Shown here: positions 39,562-47,988 of the stretch, in pieces | Layout of the letters: every line of letters begins with the position of its first letter | How positions within the stretch are numbered: the stretch's first letter is position 1 | NCBI RefSeq assembly: GCF_003850345.1 | Contig: NZ_CP027707.1 | Location: 682,001 to 746,000, forward strand | Direction of reading: 5' to 3' | Source: Pseudomonas chlororaphis subsp. piscium | Lineage (GTDB): Bacteria; Pseudomonadota; Gammaproteobacteria; Pseudomonadales; Pseudomonadaceae | DNA length: 64,000 bases | The notes under the pieces: model-generated | Seen by the model: the letters and a program-made list of their open reading frames with translations, nothing else | Told to the model about the DNA's origin: nothing | Databases searched by the model: none | Position numbers and translations under genes: made by a program

Positions 39562-41703
39562 TCAAAACTGATAATCGGCGGTCACGAAAAACGAACGCGG
39601 TTCGCCGAGGATCCACTGCTGGCCCTCATTGTATTGGCTTTGCGCGTACTGCCGGTCGAACAGATTGTTCAATTGCAAACCGAAGGTGGTGTTGCGCAAG
39701 GCCTGCCACGACAGCACCGCATCGACCACCGTGTAGCTGGGCAGCTCGTTGCGGTTGGCCAGGTCGGCGTAACGGGCATCGACATAACGCACCCCGGCGC
39801 CGGCTCGCAGCTTATCGGTCACGGCCTTGTTCAGCCACAGGTTGGCGGTGCGCCGCGGCACGTCCACCGGGCGATTGCCACTGCGCGAGACGAACTGGTT
39901 GCCGACTCGTTCTTCGAAGTCGTCGTACTCGGCCTTGACGATGGCGGCGTTGGCTTGCAGTTGCCAGGCATGCGGCAATTGCAGGTCGAGGCTGGCTTCC
40001 AGGCCGCGGGACGACTGCTGGCCGACTTGCTGCTTGAGCGTCGGGTTGCCCGGGTCGTCGGTCAGCAGCTTCTTCTTGACGATGTGATAGGCCGCCAGGG
40101 TCCACTCGCCGCGCTGGTCCCAGAACATCTGCTTGAGGCCGATCTCGCTCTGCCGGGCGCGGGCCAGATCGTATTGCTGCTGGCTCGGGCTCAGGGAAAT
40201 CAGACCGCCGACGCCGTCGGTGCTGGTGGCGTACTGGCCGTAGAACGAAGTGTCCGGCGTCAGGGCGAACACCAGGCCGGCCTTCCAGTTGTTGCCGGTC
40301 AGGGTCTTGTCGTTCCGGCTGCCGTCCACCAGGTTGTCGCGATCCACCTGCACGTAGTCGCGGCGTATGCCTGTCACCAGCGACCAGCGCTCACTCAGTT
40401 GGGTACGGTTTTCGGCGAAGGCCGACATTTGCTTGGTGGTGCTCTGGAACTGCGGGCGATAGGCCGAGGCGCTGTCGAAATGCCCCTTGTCCGGGTGTTG
40501 CAGATCCAGTGGCTGGCCATCCGGCAGCGCATCCTTGAACGGCGAGTTGCTGTTGAGCTGGAAGCGGATGCGGTTGTAATCGACCCCGGCCAGGGTCTGG
40601 CTGTCGAGGCCGAACAGGCTGTGCTTGAAGGTGAAGGTCTGGCGATCGCCGACCTGCTCCTGCTGGTGCTTGATGGCGAAGTTACCGCTGCGCAGCAACT
40701 GCTGGCCGGCGGTGTCCCAGTTATAGTTTTCGGCGTTCTGCCAGCGGCGCTGGGCCTTGAGGTAATACAGCTCGTTGCTGGCGCTGAGGCTGTCGGAGAT
40801 CTGCCACTCGCTGGTCAGGCGCGTCCACTGATCGTTGTAGTGCTGCTTGTCGTTGCCGATGTTGTAGTTCTTGTCCCGCAGGCCCTCGTGGAAGCGGCCA
40901 TTGACCAGCGGGGTGCCGAAATAATTCATCGGCTGCTGGTCGCCGTAGTCATGGGCGAGGGTGAACGCCAGGTCGTCCGTGGCCTGCCAGCGCAGCGCCG
41001 CGCTGATGAAGTCTCTGGCGCTGTCGCCGCGATCGATCCAGCCGTTGCTGCGCAGTCGGTTGAGGTTCAGGCGATAGCTCAGGGTGTCGCTCAGCGAACC
41101 GCCGCTGTCGAGGGCCTGCTGCTGGCTGTCGTAGGAACCGTAGCCGAGGCGCAGGTGGTTTTCGATTTCTCCGGTGAAGGGTTTCTTCGGAATCACGTTG
41201 ACCACCGCGCCTGTGGCGCCTTCGCCATACAGCACCGAGGCCGGGCCGCGCAGCACATCCACCCGTTCCACCGACCAGGTGTCCACCGGGAATGTCACGG
41301 TGCCCATGCCGCTGTACAGGCGATTGCCGTCATACAACTGCATTACCGAACCCTGGCCGGTAAAGCCACGGGCCGACAACGAAGTGCCGCCGTCGCCGGG
41401 GGTGCCAGTGCGGCTGATCCCGGTGCTGCGCGACACCGCGTCCTGCACGCTGCGGTCGCCACGCTGGCGAATGCGCTCGCCGCTCAGGCTCTCGGTGCTG
41501 GCCGGGGTTTCCAGGGCGCTCAGGCCCAGGCGCGAACCGGCGCTGGTCGGGGTCTGCAGGCTGATGTCCTGCGCGTCGATGGCGGGTGCGCTGATGGTGC
41601 CGGTGGGCAGCGTCAGGGGCGCCTCGTCGGCCTGGGCGGGCTGATTCAGGGCCAGCAGGCAGAGGCTGGACGCAAGGTACCTATTTATTGAGGGGCAGTT
41701 CAT
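39562..41703 (-). CDS. TonB-dependent outer-membrane receptor (siderophore/metallophore type)
   Basis: 713-residue receptor. Signal peptide (RYLASSLCLLALNQPAQA), plug domain at about 70-180 (QDAVSRSTGISRTGTPGDGG; VERVDVLRGPASVLYGEGATG), then a 22-strand barrel ending in the aromatic C-terminus FFVTADYQF. The frame is open upstream to 41769, but the ATG at 41703 starts the signal peptide. The family is annotated for ferric siderophores, yet the gene is preceded by a Zur-box-like palindrome and is orthologous by position to PA2911, so a zinc chelate is an attractive ligand. Confidence 0.92.
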   Translation of the reverse strand: MNCPSINRYLASSLCLLALNQPAQADEAPLTLPTGTISAPAIDAQDISLQTPTSAGSRLGLSALETPASTESLSGERIRQRGDRSVQDAVSRSTGISRTGTPGDGGTSLSARGFTGQGSVMQLYDGNRLYSGMGTVTFPVDTWSVERVDVLRGPASVLYGEGATGAVVNVIPKKPFTGEIENHLRLGYGSYDSQQQALDSGGSLSDTLSYRLNLNRLRSNGWIDRGDSARDFISAALRWQATDDLAFTLAHDYGDQQPMNYFGTPLVNGRFHEGLRDKNYNIGNDKQHYNDQWTRLTSEWQISDSLSASNELYYLKAQRRWQNAENYNWDTAGQQLLRSGNFAIKHQQEQVGDRQTFTFKHSLFGLDSQTLAGVDYNRIRFQLNSNSPFKDALPDGQPLDLQHPDKGHFDSASAYRPQFQSTTKQMSAFAENRTQLSERWSLVTGIRRDYVQVDRDNLVDGSRNDKTLTGNNWKAGLVFALTPDTSFYGQYATSTDGVGGLISLSPSQQQYDLARARQSEIGLKQMFWDQRGEWTLAAYHIVKKKLLTDDPGNPTLKQQVGQQSSRGLEASLDLQLPHAWQLQANAAIVKAEYDDFEERVGNQFVSRSGNRPVDVPRRTANLWLNKAVTDKLRAGAGVRYVDARYADLANRNELPSYTVVDAVLSWQALRNTTFGLQLNNLFDRQYAQSQYNEGQQWILGEPRSFFVTADYQF

Positions 41704-41774
41704 TGGGGCGGTTGAATCGCTTCTTCGGGAGGAATACCCGCGGCCTTGGTGGCCGCGAGCAGGGATCATACATG

Positions 41775-41797
41775 CAAGTGTTATAAAGTAACATTAT
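41775..41797. promoter_or_regulatory. Zur-box-like palindrome upstream of the TonB receptor operon
   Basis: The core TGTTATAAAGTAACA (41779-41793) matches 12 of the 14 defined positions of the TGTTATANTATAACA core of Zur boxes, and flanking AAG/TTA bases also fit the longer consensus. It is about 75 bases upstream of the receptor ATG and in front of the whole receptor-ABC set. Spacing suits repression by zinc-loaded Zur. Confidence 0.7.
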
Positions 41798-41860
41798 GCG
41801 TGTCGGAAATTGAAGCGACAGCAGTCTACAGATCCCTCTAAACCGCGCATCTCGCCTGAT

Positions 41861-43243
41861 TCATGATGAAGATGAGGCCGATTCAGCCGAGCGGTTCCAG
41901 CGCGACAACAGCAAGCGATCCAGCAGCCACACGGCCACCAGCGAGGCTCCGACCAGGGGAAAGGCCACGGCCAGCGCCAGCATGATCGCCATCGCGGTTT
42001 TCCATTTCGGCAGGTCGTGGCGCAGCGGCGGTACACCGAGGCGCCCCTGGGGGCGGCGCTTCCACCAGATCACCAGGCCGCTGACGGCGCTCAGCAGGAT
42101 CATCAGGCAGATCAGCAGCACCGCGATCTGGTTGAACGGGCCGAACATCTTGCCTTCGTGCAGCATCACCCCGACTTCGGTGGCGCGGGCGACGTTGCTG
42201 TACTGCTGCCAGCGCACATCGGCCAGGACCTTGCCGGTGTATTGGTCGACATGCAGGGTGGCGTCGTTGCGCGGATCGTTGGCGAACACGGCAATGGTGA
42301 ACACGCCGCTGGCGGTGGTCGGCAGGGTGATGCTGTAACCGGCTTCGACCTTGCGTTGGGTGGCGATGTCCTGCACCTGCTGCAGGCTGATCACAGGAGC
42401 GGCCGGACCTTCGTGCGCGGCGCCGTGAGCCATGTGTTCGGCGTGGTTGCCGGACATCGGCAGCGGCGTGTTCTCCATGGCCCAGGGTACGGTCTGGCGG
42501 CTGGCGGTGTTGAGCTCGCCGGCCTGCTGGTCGGACTTGGGCACGTCATTCCACATCGCCGCCGGAAAGCGGTTCCACAGTTCGGCGTATTGCTTGCCCC
42601 AGAAACCGGTCCAGGTCATGCCGCTGAGCAGCATCAGCAGCAGGAACGCCGCGCCCCAGAAGCCGACCACGGCATGCAGGTCGCGCCACAGCACGCGGCC
42701 GCGGCTACCCAGGCGTGGCCACAACACCCCGGCCGAAGACTTGCCGCGCGGCCACCACAGGTACAGCCCGGACACCACCAGGACGATGCCCCAGCTCGCC
42801 GCCAGCTCCACCAGCCGATCGCCGAGAGTGCCGATCATCAGCTCGCCATGAATGGCCCGGGCGATGGCTTGCAGATTGTTCTTGGCGTCCTGCTCGCCAA
42901 GGATAGTGCCGTGGTAAGGGTCGACGAACACATTGAGTTCGCCACCTTCCTTCTGCACCACGAACTGCGCGCTGCGTCCGGCTTCGAGCGGTGGCAGGTA
43001 CTGTTTGACGTGGCCCTGGGGATAAGCGGCCTGGACCCGCTGGAGCTGCTCATCGGCGCTGAGAATGTGGTGCCCCGCCGGCACCTGCAGCAGGCTGTCA
43101 TACATCAGTTGGTCGAGCTGGGGTTTGAACAGGTAGATGATCCCGGTCAGGGACAGCATCACCATGAAAGGGGCTACGAACAGCCCGGCGTAGAAATGCC
43201 AGCGCCAGGCCAGGTTGTAGAAAGACACTTTGGGTTGGCTCAT
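41861..43243 (-). CDS. PepSY-associated TM helix domain protein (PiuB-like)
   Basis: 460-residue inner-membrane protein with four main TM segments (about residues 15-37, 150-170, 195-215 and 385-410), periplasmic PepSY modules between them, and LRDLHAVVGFWGAAFLLLML before the third. It has several HxxxH-like and Met/His-containing loops (NHAEHMAHGAAHEG at about 268-281). The family often accompanies TonB receptors for iron or copper. Here it is the last gene after the OprC-type receptor, separated by a repeat element. Probably a metal-reductase or inner-membrane step of copper acquisition; inferred from context. Confidence 0.85.
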   Translation of the reverse strand: MSQPKVSFYNLAWRWHFYAGLFVAPFMVMLSLTGIIYLFKPQLDQLMYDSLLQVPAGHHILSADEQLQRVQAAYPQGHVKQYLPPLEAGRSAQFVVQKEGGELNVFVDPYHGTILGEQDAKNNLQAIARAIHGELMIGTLGDRLVELAASWGIVLVVSGLYLWWPRGKSSAGVLWPRLGSRGRVLWRDLHAVVGFWGAAFLLLMLLSGMTWTGFWGKQYAELWNRFPAAMWNDVPKSDQQAGELNTASRQTVPWAMENTPLPMSGNHAEHMAHGAAHEGPAAPVISLQQVQDIATQRKVEAGYSITLPTTASGVFTIAVFANDPRNDATLHVDQYTGKVLADVRWQQYSNVARATEVGVMLHEGKMFGPFNQIAVLLICLMILLSAVSGLVIWWKRRPQGRLGVPPLRHDLPKWKTAMAIMLALAVAFPLVGASLVAVWLLDRLLLSRWNRSAESASSSS

Positions 43244-43273
43244 CAGGGAATGCTCCGCATGGGCAATTGTCTC

Positions 43274-43363
43274 TGTAGCCGCTGCCGAAGGCTGCGATCG
43301 AACGCAACGATCGACATCGTGAAGATCCCGCGGATCTTTTCGCAGCCTGTCGGCAGCGGCTCC
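43274..43363. repeat. Second-family repeat inside the copper operon
   Basis: TGTAGCCGCTGCCGAAGGCTGC at 43274 and near-complement GCCTGTCGGCAGCGGCTCCA ending 43363. It fills most of the gap between the oprC-type gene and the PepSY gene. Same family as 24446, 31151 and 56007. Confidence 0.78.
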
Positions 43364-43377
43364 ATTTCTTGTTGTGT

Positions 43378-45531
43378 TTAGAAGCTCAAGTCCACCTTGG
43401 TCCAGAGCGTGCGCCCCGGCTCGTTGATGGCTTGCGGGTCATTGGCCGGGTAGCCGAACCCGGCGTTGCCGGCCAGGTTCAGGTGCTCGGCGTAAGCCTT
43501 GCCGAACAGGTTGTCGACGCCGGTGCTGACCTTCAGGTTCTTGTTGATCCGATAGGCGCCGTTGAGCGAGAACACGCCGAAGCCACCGCTCTTGCCGAAG
43601 TCCTTGCCGACCACGTTGCCCTTGTTTTCGTCGATGCGGTTTTGCGCCGCCACCACCCGCCACAAGGCGCCGGCACTCCAGTTGTCCTCGCTGTAGGTCA
43701 GGCCGAAACGCGCGTCCAGCGGCGGCATCTGTGGCAGTGGCGTGCCGTCGCTGCTGTTCTTGCCCCAGGCGTAGGCCAGGGTGGCGTCGGCCTTCCAGTT
43801 GTCGGTCAGCTTGTAGGCCGCGCCGAGTTCGCCGCCCATGATGCGTGCGTCGATGTTCTCGGCTTGCGAGGTCATGCCCATCATCCCCGGGCGGTAGTTG
43901 AACAGGATGTAGTCACGTACCTGGCCGATGTAGCCCGAGGCCCAGGCCTCCAGCTCCGCGGTCTTGTATTGCAGGCCGAAGTCGAGCTGGGTGGTTTTTT
44001 CCGGCTTGATCGAATCGAAGGCGTTGACCGATCCAGCCGGGCCCATTTTCGGCGAGAACAGCTCCCAGTAATCCGGGAAGCGTTGCGTGTGGCCGAGGCC
44101 GGCGTAGACCGTGGTCGGGCTGTCGGACAGGTCATGCTCGTAGCGGATGAAACCGCTGGGCAGGGTGTCGGCGCGGGTATCGCCAGCGGTCGGGTTGGGC
44201 CGGCTCATCATTCCGGAGCCGATGCTCTGGCGGTAGTCCTTGGCCGAGGCACGGTCCACTCGGGCGCCGCTGATCAACCGGTCTTGGTCGGCGGCGTACC
44301 AGGTCAGCTCGCCGAACGCGCCGTAGTTGTGGAAGTCGGCGTCCTTGGTGCGCGGCTGGTCCTTGTAGGTGTCGATGCCCATGGCGCTGCGTTGGCGGTG
44401 TTCGTTGGTCTGCGCATCGATACCGCTGATCAACTGCACATCGGCCCAACGCCAGGTGGCCTTGATCCGCGCGCCGAGGGTGCGGCGATCGACGTTGCTG
44501 GCCATGGGGCCGGCCATCATCCCGGTGCCGGACGGCGTGCGCAGGGTGTAGTTGTCCATCACGTGGTCGGCGTAGTTGTAGTAGACCTGCGCCTCGACCT
44601 TATCCAGCACCTCGCCGATGTTGGAGCGCTCGAAGCGCAGCCCCAGGCTTTCGCGCTTGAACTGCGAGCCGTCCATGCCGCGCCCGGCGTAACGTGCTTC
44701 GCCGTCGCCCTTGCCGGCGGTGAGTTCCAGCAGGGTGTCGGCGTCCGGGGTCCAGCCCAGGGCGACGTCACCGTTCCACTTCTCGTAGCGCGACGGCACG
44801 GTGTCGTTGTTGCCGTCCTTGTAGTCGTCGGAATGGGCCTGGTTGCCGATCACTCGCACGTAGCCCAGCGGTCCGCCGGCGGCGGCATCCACCACCTTGT
44901 CGAAGCGGCCGTTGGAGCCGGCCAGGACGCTGGCGTTGACTCGGGTACCCAGCTCGCCGAAGTTTTCCGGCTCACGGTCGAAGAGAATGGTCCCGGCCGA
45001 AGCGCCCGGGCCCCAGAGCACGGTTTGCGGGCCCTTGATCACCGTCAGCTTGTCGTAGGTTTCCGGTGAGATATAGGAGGTCGGCGCGTCCATGCGGCCG
45101 GGACAGGCGCCGAGCATCATGCCGCCGTTGGTGAGGATGTTCAGGCGCGAGCCGAACATGCCGCGCAGCACCGGGTCGCCGTTGGTGCCGCCGTTGCGCA
45201 CCAGGGCGAAGCCGGGGATGGTCTTCAGGTAGTCGCCGCCATCGCTGGCCGGGACCGGTTGGCGCGGGTCTTTCGGGTTGGTGACCACGGTCAGCGGCGA
45301 ACTGGGGGCGATGGCGGTGATCACCGTCGGGCTCAGTTCTTCGCCGTGCTGGCTGTGATCGACCGGCTGTTCGGCCGCCAGGGCCAGTGGTGTGAGCAGG
45401 GCGCCGCACAGTACGGCTATGGCATGGCTGAAACGTACGCGAGGTTCGTTCAGGGCAAAGGTAGCGGGGGCCTGGGCAGAGCACAGGCGAGTGTCAGCAG
45501 AAAACCTGGACATAAAGGTTCCATCAATCAT
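43378..45531 (-). CDS. oprC: TonB-dependent copper receptor (OprC/NosA family)
   Basis: 717-residue outer-membrane receptor. N-terminal signal region (VLCGALLTPLALAAE around residues 40-54), TonB-box/plug with SPTVITAIAPSSPLTVVTNP, and the CxxxM motif in GACPGRMDAP that is the copper-binding site of P. aeruginosa OprC, then a beta-barrel ending FGYPANDPQ...LWTKVDLSF. OprC imports copper under copper limitation. An internal ATG at 45513 (residue 7) is an alternative start. It follows a DUF2946 gene and precedes the PepSY gene, forming a five-gene copper unit. Confidence 0.92.
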   Translation of the reverse strand: MIDGTFMSRFSADTRLCSAQAPATFALNEPRVRFSHAIAVLCGALLTPLALAAEQPVDHSQHGEELSPTVITAIAPSSPLTVVTNPKDPRQPVPASDGGDYLKTIPGFALVRNGGTNGDPVLRGMFGSRLNILTNGGMMLGACPGRMDAPTSYISPETYDKLTVIKGPQTVLWGPGASAGTILFDREPENFGELGTRVNASVLAGSNGRFDKVVDAAAGGPLGYVRVIGNQAHSDDYKDGNNDTVPSRYEKWNGDVALGWTPDADTLLELTAGKGDGEARYAGRGMDGSQFKRESLGLRFERSNIGEVLDKVEAQVYYNYADHVMDNYTLRTPSGTGMMAGPMASNVDRRTLGARIKATWRWADVQLISGIDAQTNEHRQRSAMGIDTYKDQPRTKDADFHNYGAFGELTWYAADQDRLISGARVDRASAKDYRQSIGSGMMSRPNPTAGDTRADTLPSGFIRYEHDLSDSPTTVYAGLGHTQRFPDYWELFSPKMGPAGSVNAFDSIKPEKTTQLDFGLQYKTAELEAWASGYIGQVRDYILFNYRPGMMGMTSQAENIDARIMGGELGAAYKLTDNWKADATLAYAWGKNSSDGTPLPQMPPLDARFGLTYSEDNWSAGALWRVVAAQNRIDENKGNVVGKDFGKSGGFGVFSLNGAYRINKNLKVSTGVDNLFGKAYAEHLNLAGNAGFGYPANDPQAINEPGRTLWTKVDLSF

Positions 45532-45604
45532 TTCGTAAACAACACGGCCAGCAGCCTGCGGCTGTCTTTTCTACAGTCGGCCGGGTGAAGTGCGGTTGAG
45601 GGGT

Positions 45605-46045
45605 TTACGCAATGACTGGCGGGGCGCGGGTCCGGGCGCCGGGGAACACCGTCTGCCGGGCATGGCCCAGGCGCGGCGAGGGGGTGAGGAAGTGGCTGGA
45701 CGGCGAACTGTCGAGCGCCGTGAACGACAGGCTGCCAGGCAGTGCCGGGCAGTTGAACAGCAGGCTGCAATAACCGCACTTTTCCCAGAGCGCATGGTGT
45801 TCGCCCTGGACCTTGCCGTGCTCTGCGCCGTGCGGGTTTTCACCGTGGCAGCCGGGCTCGCCCATGTTCATGTCCATCGACATGGACATGTTCATCGGCA
45901 TGGCCTGATCCATCGGCATCGACTGGGAAATCAGCGGACCGATAAAGATCATCAGCATGGCGAACAGGCTGATCCAGCTGCCGCGCCGTACTTTCAGGGG
46001 CGTGCGCACGGATCGCCGGATGCCAGGCGAGCGCAGGGAGTTCAC
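45605..46045 (-). CDS. DUF2946 family protein with a Met-rich segment
   Basis: 146-residue predicted exported or membrane-anchored protein. A hydrophobic segment (residues about 26-42, ISLFAMLMIFIGPLISQ) is followed by a run with 9 Met in about 20 residues (MPMDQAMPMNMSMSMDMNMG, residues 43-62), a His-containing stretch and CGYCSLLFNCP, the Cys pattern of DUF2946. Met, His and Cys clusters are typical Cu(I) ligands. Located between the PCuAC and receptor genes. Function not established; probably a periplasmic copper-binding partner. Confidence 0.8.
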   Translation of the reverse strand: MNSLRSPGIRRSVRTPLKVRRGSWISLFAMLMIFIGPLISQSMPMDQAMPMNMSMSMDMNMGEPGCHGENPHGAEHGKVQGEHHALWEKCGYCSLLFNCPALPGSLSFTALDSSPSSHFLTPSPRLGHARQTVFPGARTRAPPVIA

Positions 46046-46063
46046 GGTAATGACGGCCGGTAC

Positions 46064-46558
46064 TTACTGGGCGTGCATGTGTTCCTGGGTGCCCGCGGGC
46101 GCCTGCTTCTGCACCGCCACCTCGACCGTGACGTCGCCGGACTTCTCGAAGTGCAGGGTCAGCGGGAAGCGCTTGCCGTCGCTGAGCAGGCTGCGATCTT
46201 TGAGCTCCAGCAGCATCACGTGATAGGCCATGGGCGCGAAGGTGAGGGTTTCGCCTGGGGCAATCGCCACATTGGGCACCTGCTGCATCTTCATCAGGTC
46301 GCCCTGCTGCACGTGTTCATGCAGCTCGGCCTTGCCCGAGATCGGCGAGTCGACGCCGAGCAGGCGGTCGGCATTCTTGCCGGTGTTGTGAATGACGAAA
46401 TAGGCCGCCACCGTCGGTGCATTGGGCGGCAGCTCCTGCGACCAGGGGTGGGCGATCTGCAACTCGCCGGCCTTGTATTCATGGGCGGCGGCAAAACCAG
46501 CGGGCAACAGCAGAGCGGCCAGCAGCAGAGCTTGCAAGGCCTGTACGGATTTCAACAT
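46064..46558 (-). CDS. Periplasmic copper chaperone PCu(A)C
   Basis: 164-residue protein with signal peptide (ALQALLLAALLLPAGFAAA) and a cupredoxin-like PCuAC domain. The Cu(I)-binding motif appears as ELHEHVQQGDLMKMQQV with a later AYHVMLLEL, corresponding to H-M-X10-M-X21-H-X-M type ligands. PCuAC proteins hold Cu(I) in the periplasm for delivery, for example to cytochrome oxidase CuA. It lies between two DUF2946 genes in the copper unit. Confidence 0.92.
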   Translation of the reverse strand: MLKSVQALQALLLAALLLPAGFAAAHEYKAGELQIAHPWSQELPPNAPTVAAYFVIHNTGKNADRLLGVDSPISGKAELHEHVQQGDLMKMQQVPNVAIAPGETLTFAPMAYHVMLLELKDRSLLSDGKRFPLTLHFEKSGDVTVEVAVQKQAPAGTQEHMHAQ

Positions 46559-46606
46559 GGCAGTTCTCCAGAACGATTCAACACGCAGATCAATTGCGAG
46601 GTGGAA

Positions 46607-47005
46607 TCAGACCAGAGGCGAGGCGCGGGGATTGAGGCTCGGCCATTGCTGGCGCGGCGTAGGCATGACCAGCGCGGGTGGCGCGACGCTGCGGTTGGAC
46701 TCGAAACGGGCGAAATACAACTGCGGCGCATGGCCTGGCAGGGCGACCAGGGGCGCCGAGCCGGAACAGCACCAGCAGTGCTGCATGGTGGAGTGATCGT
46801 CGTTCTGTGGGGCTTGCTGCTCCAGCTTGCCCAGGGAAATCGCCACCAGCTTGGTGCCGCTGGAGGAACAGAAACTGCCCCACAACAGCTGCTCGGCAGG
46901 CGCTCGGTCGGTCTGCTGCATGGCTCCCGAAAGCGGCATGGCAAGCATGTTGAACAGCACTGCGAAGCAGGCGATCCAGGCAAATGCGAGCCGTTGTCGG
47001 GACAT
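46607..47005 (-). CDS. DUF2946 family protein, first gene of the copper unit
   Basis: 132-residue protein with an N-terminal hydrophobic signal/anchor (AFAWIACFAVLFNMLAMPLSG, residues about 7-27), DUF2946-type Cys cluster HCWCCSG near 80-86, and SFCSSSGTK. It is a divergent paralogue of the gene at 45605-46045 but lacks its Met-rich run. First gene of the copper set, which continues PCuAC-DUF2946-oprC-PepSY with gaps of about 20-75 bases up to the receptor. Function unknown; copper binding inferred. Confidence 0.82.
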   Translation of the reverse strand: MSRQRLAFAWIACFAVLFNMLAMPLSGAMQQTDRAPAEQLLWGSFCSSSGTKLVAISLGKLEQQAPQNDDHSTMQHCWCCSGSAPLVALPGHAPQLYFARFESNRSVAPPALVMPTPRQQWPSLNPRASPLV

Positions 47006-47117
47006 GGTGACGATCCGTCAGGTTGAGCGAACAGGGGGTATTTAGCCTGATCGCTGTGGATAAGTAAAAAGGCGTCGTGCGGTGTGGTGTCGCAGCGCCA
47101 CCTGGATTTGCCGTTCC

Positions 47118-47441
47118 TCAGTGAGCCGGTACCGCGCGGACCTCGATGGCAACCCCGAGCTTGGCGCGGATGGCGGCAAAGATCGCGGCCAGGTTGTCCA
47201 TGCTCGGGTTGCCGCTGGCGGACAGCATGCGATGCAGGCTCTTGCTCGGCTTGGCGGTCTCCCGGGCCAGCGCTTCGAAGCCAACGGTGGCGTTGATCAG
47301 GTCGCGCAGAATGATCCGCGACATCTCCGGTTCGCCGTTGAGAAACAGCGTAGCAGCCTCGTCCAGCAGCGCCTGGGAAAACGCCGGGTCGCGCTCGGCG
47401 CGTTCGGCAATGCTGTGCTTGAAGCTTCGAGTCAGTGCCAT
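47118..47441 (-). CDS. HigA-like antitoxin (addiction-module antidote, COG3636 type)
   Basis: 107-residue protein with a C-terminal XRE-like helix-turn-helix (GFEALARETAKPSKSLHRML, residues about 54-73, and SMDNLAAIFAAIRAKLG). The N-terminus is helical. It lies 5 bases after the toxin gene, and the toxin-first order is that of higBA modules. The antitoxin should bind and neutralise the RelE/ParE-fold toxin and autoregulate the pair. The frame remains open upstream through the toxin region; the ATG at 47441 gives the family start MALTRSFKHSI. Confidence 0.85.
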   Translation of the reverse strand: MALTRSFKHSIAERAERDPAFSQALLDEAATLFLNGEPEMSRIILRDLINATVGFEALARETAKPSKSLHRMLSASGNPSMDNLAAIFAAIRAKLGVAIEVRAVPAH

Positions 47442-47446
47442 GGGTG

Positions 47447-47782
47447 TCACCTCGTTTTCGGTTCGGCCTTCTTGCGGTGATGGAATTCGGCGATCAGTTT
47501 TTTCGCCTGCCTGATGTCTGCCTGCTGGGTGGATTTGTCGCCACCGCCAAACAGGATCACCAGGTGCCTGCCTTCCTGGATCAGGTAGATTCTGTAGCCC
47601 GGGCCCCAATCGATGCGGTATTCGCCAAGCCCGTCGAACCACTTGATGTTGGACGTGTTGCCCATTTCCAGGCGCAGCAGCGCGGTGGAAACCTTGACGG
47701 CTGCCTGGGTATCCAGCGTTTCGAACCAGCGAGCGAAGGGGCTGCGCTGGTTCTCTTGCTGGTATTCCTCGACTGTGATCAT
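47447..47782 (-). CDS. RelE/ParE-superfamily toxin (HigB / phage Gp49-like)
   Basis: 111-residue toxin of the Gp49-like group: the FARWFETLDTQAAVKVSTALLRLEMGN region, then a YRIDWGPGYRIYLIQEGRHLVILFGGGDKSTQQ core (the RIYLI strand and GGGDKSTQ are diagnostic) and a basic C-terminus. These proteins are usually mRNA interferases or growth inhibitors. The open frame reaches 47842, but the ATG at 47782 (MITVEEYQQENQRSPF) gives the usual size. Sits between cobK and the copper unit, with no sign of a surrounding mobile element. Confidence 0.86.
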   Translation of the reverse strand: MITVEEYQQENQRSPFARWFETLDTQAAVKVSTALLRLEMGNTSNIKWFDGLGEYRIDWGPGYRIYLIQEGRHLVILFGGGDKSTQQADIRQAKKLIAEFHHRKKAEPKTR

Positions 47783-47988
47783 CGTCGGCCTTAAAGGTAA
47801 CAAATAAGTTACTAAGTGGGTAGGCCTTTGATCGTGACGCAAGGCCTGTTCGTGGCCAACGCCGCAAGTGTTTCCTCTGTCTTCAATACGCGAAGGGCCC
47901 GTGGCGCGGCGGCCAGGGCTGCGCCTTGCCGTTCAGCGGGAGACTTGGTAACTCGATGTATCGGCCGCGCTTTTGCGCGGCCAGGAGG

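Noticed and set aside
38653..41691. 1012-codon plus-strand open frame
   Set aside because: Exactly antisense to the ABC ATPase and TonB receptor genes; such long shadow frames arise from high GC at third positions. Product has no domain.
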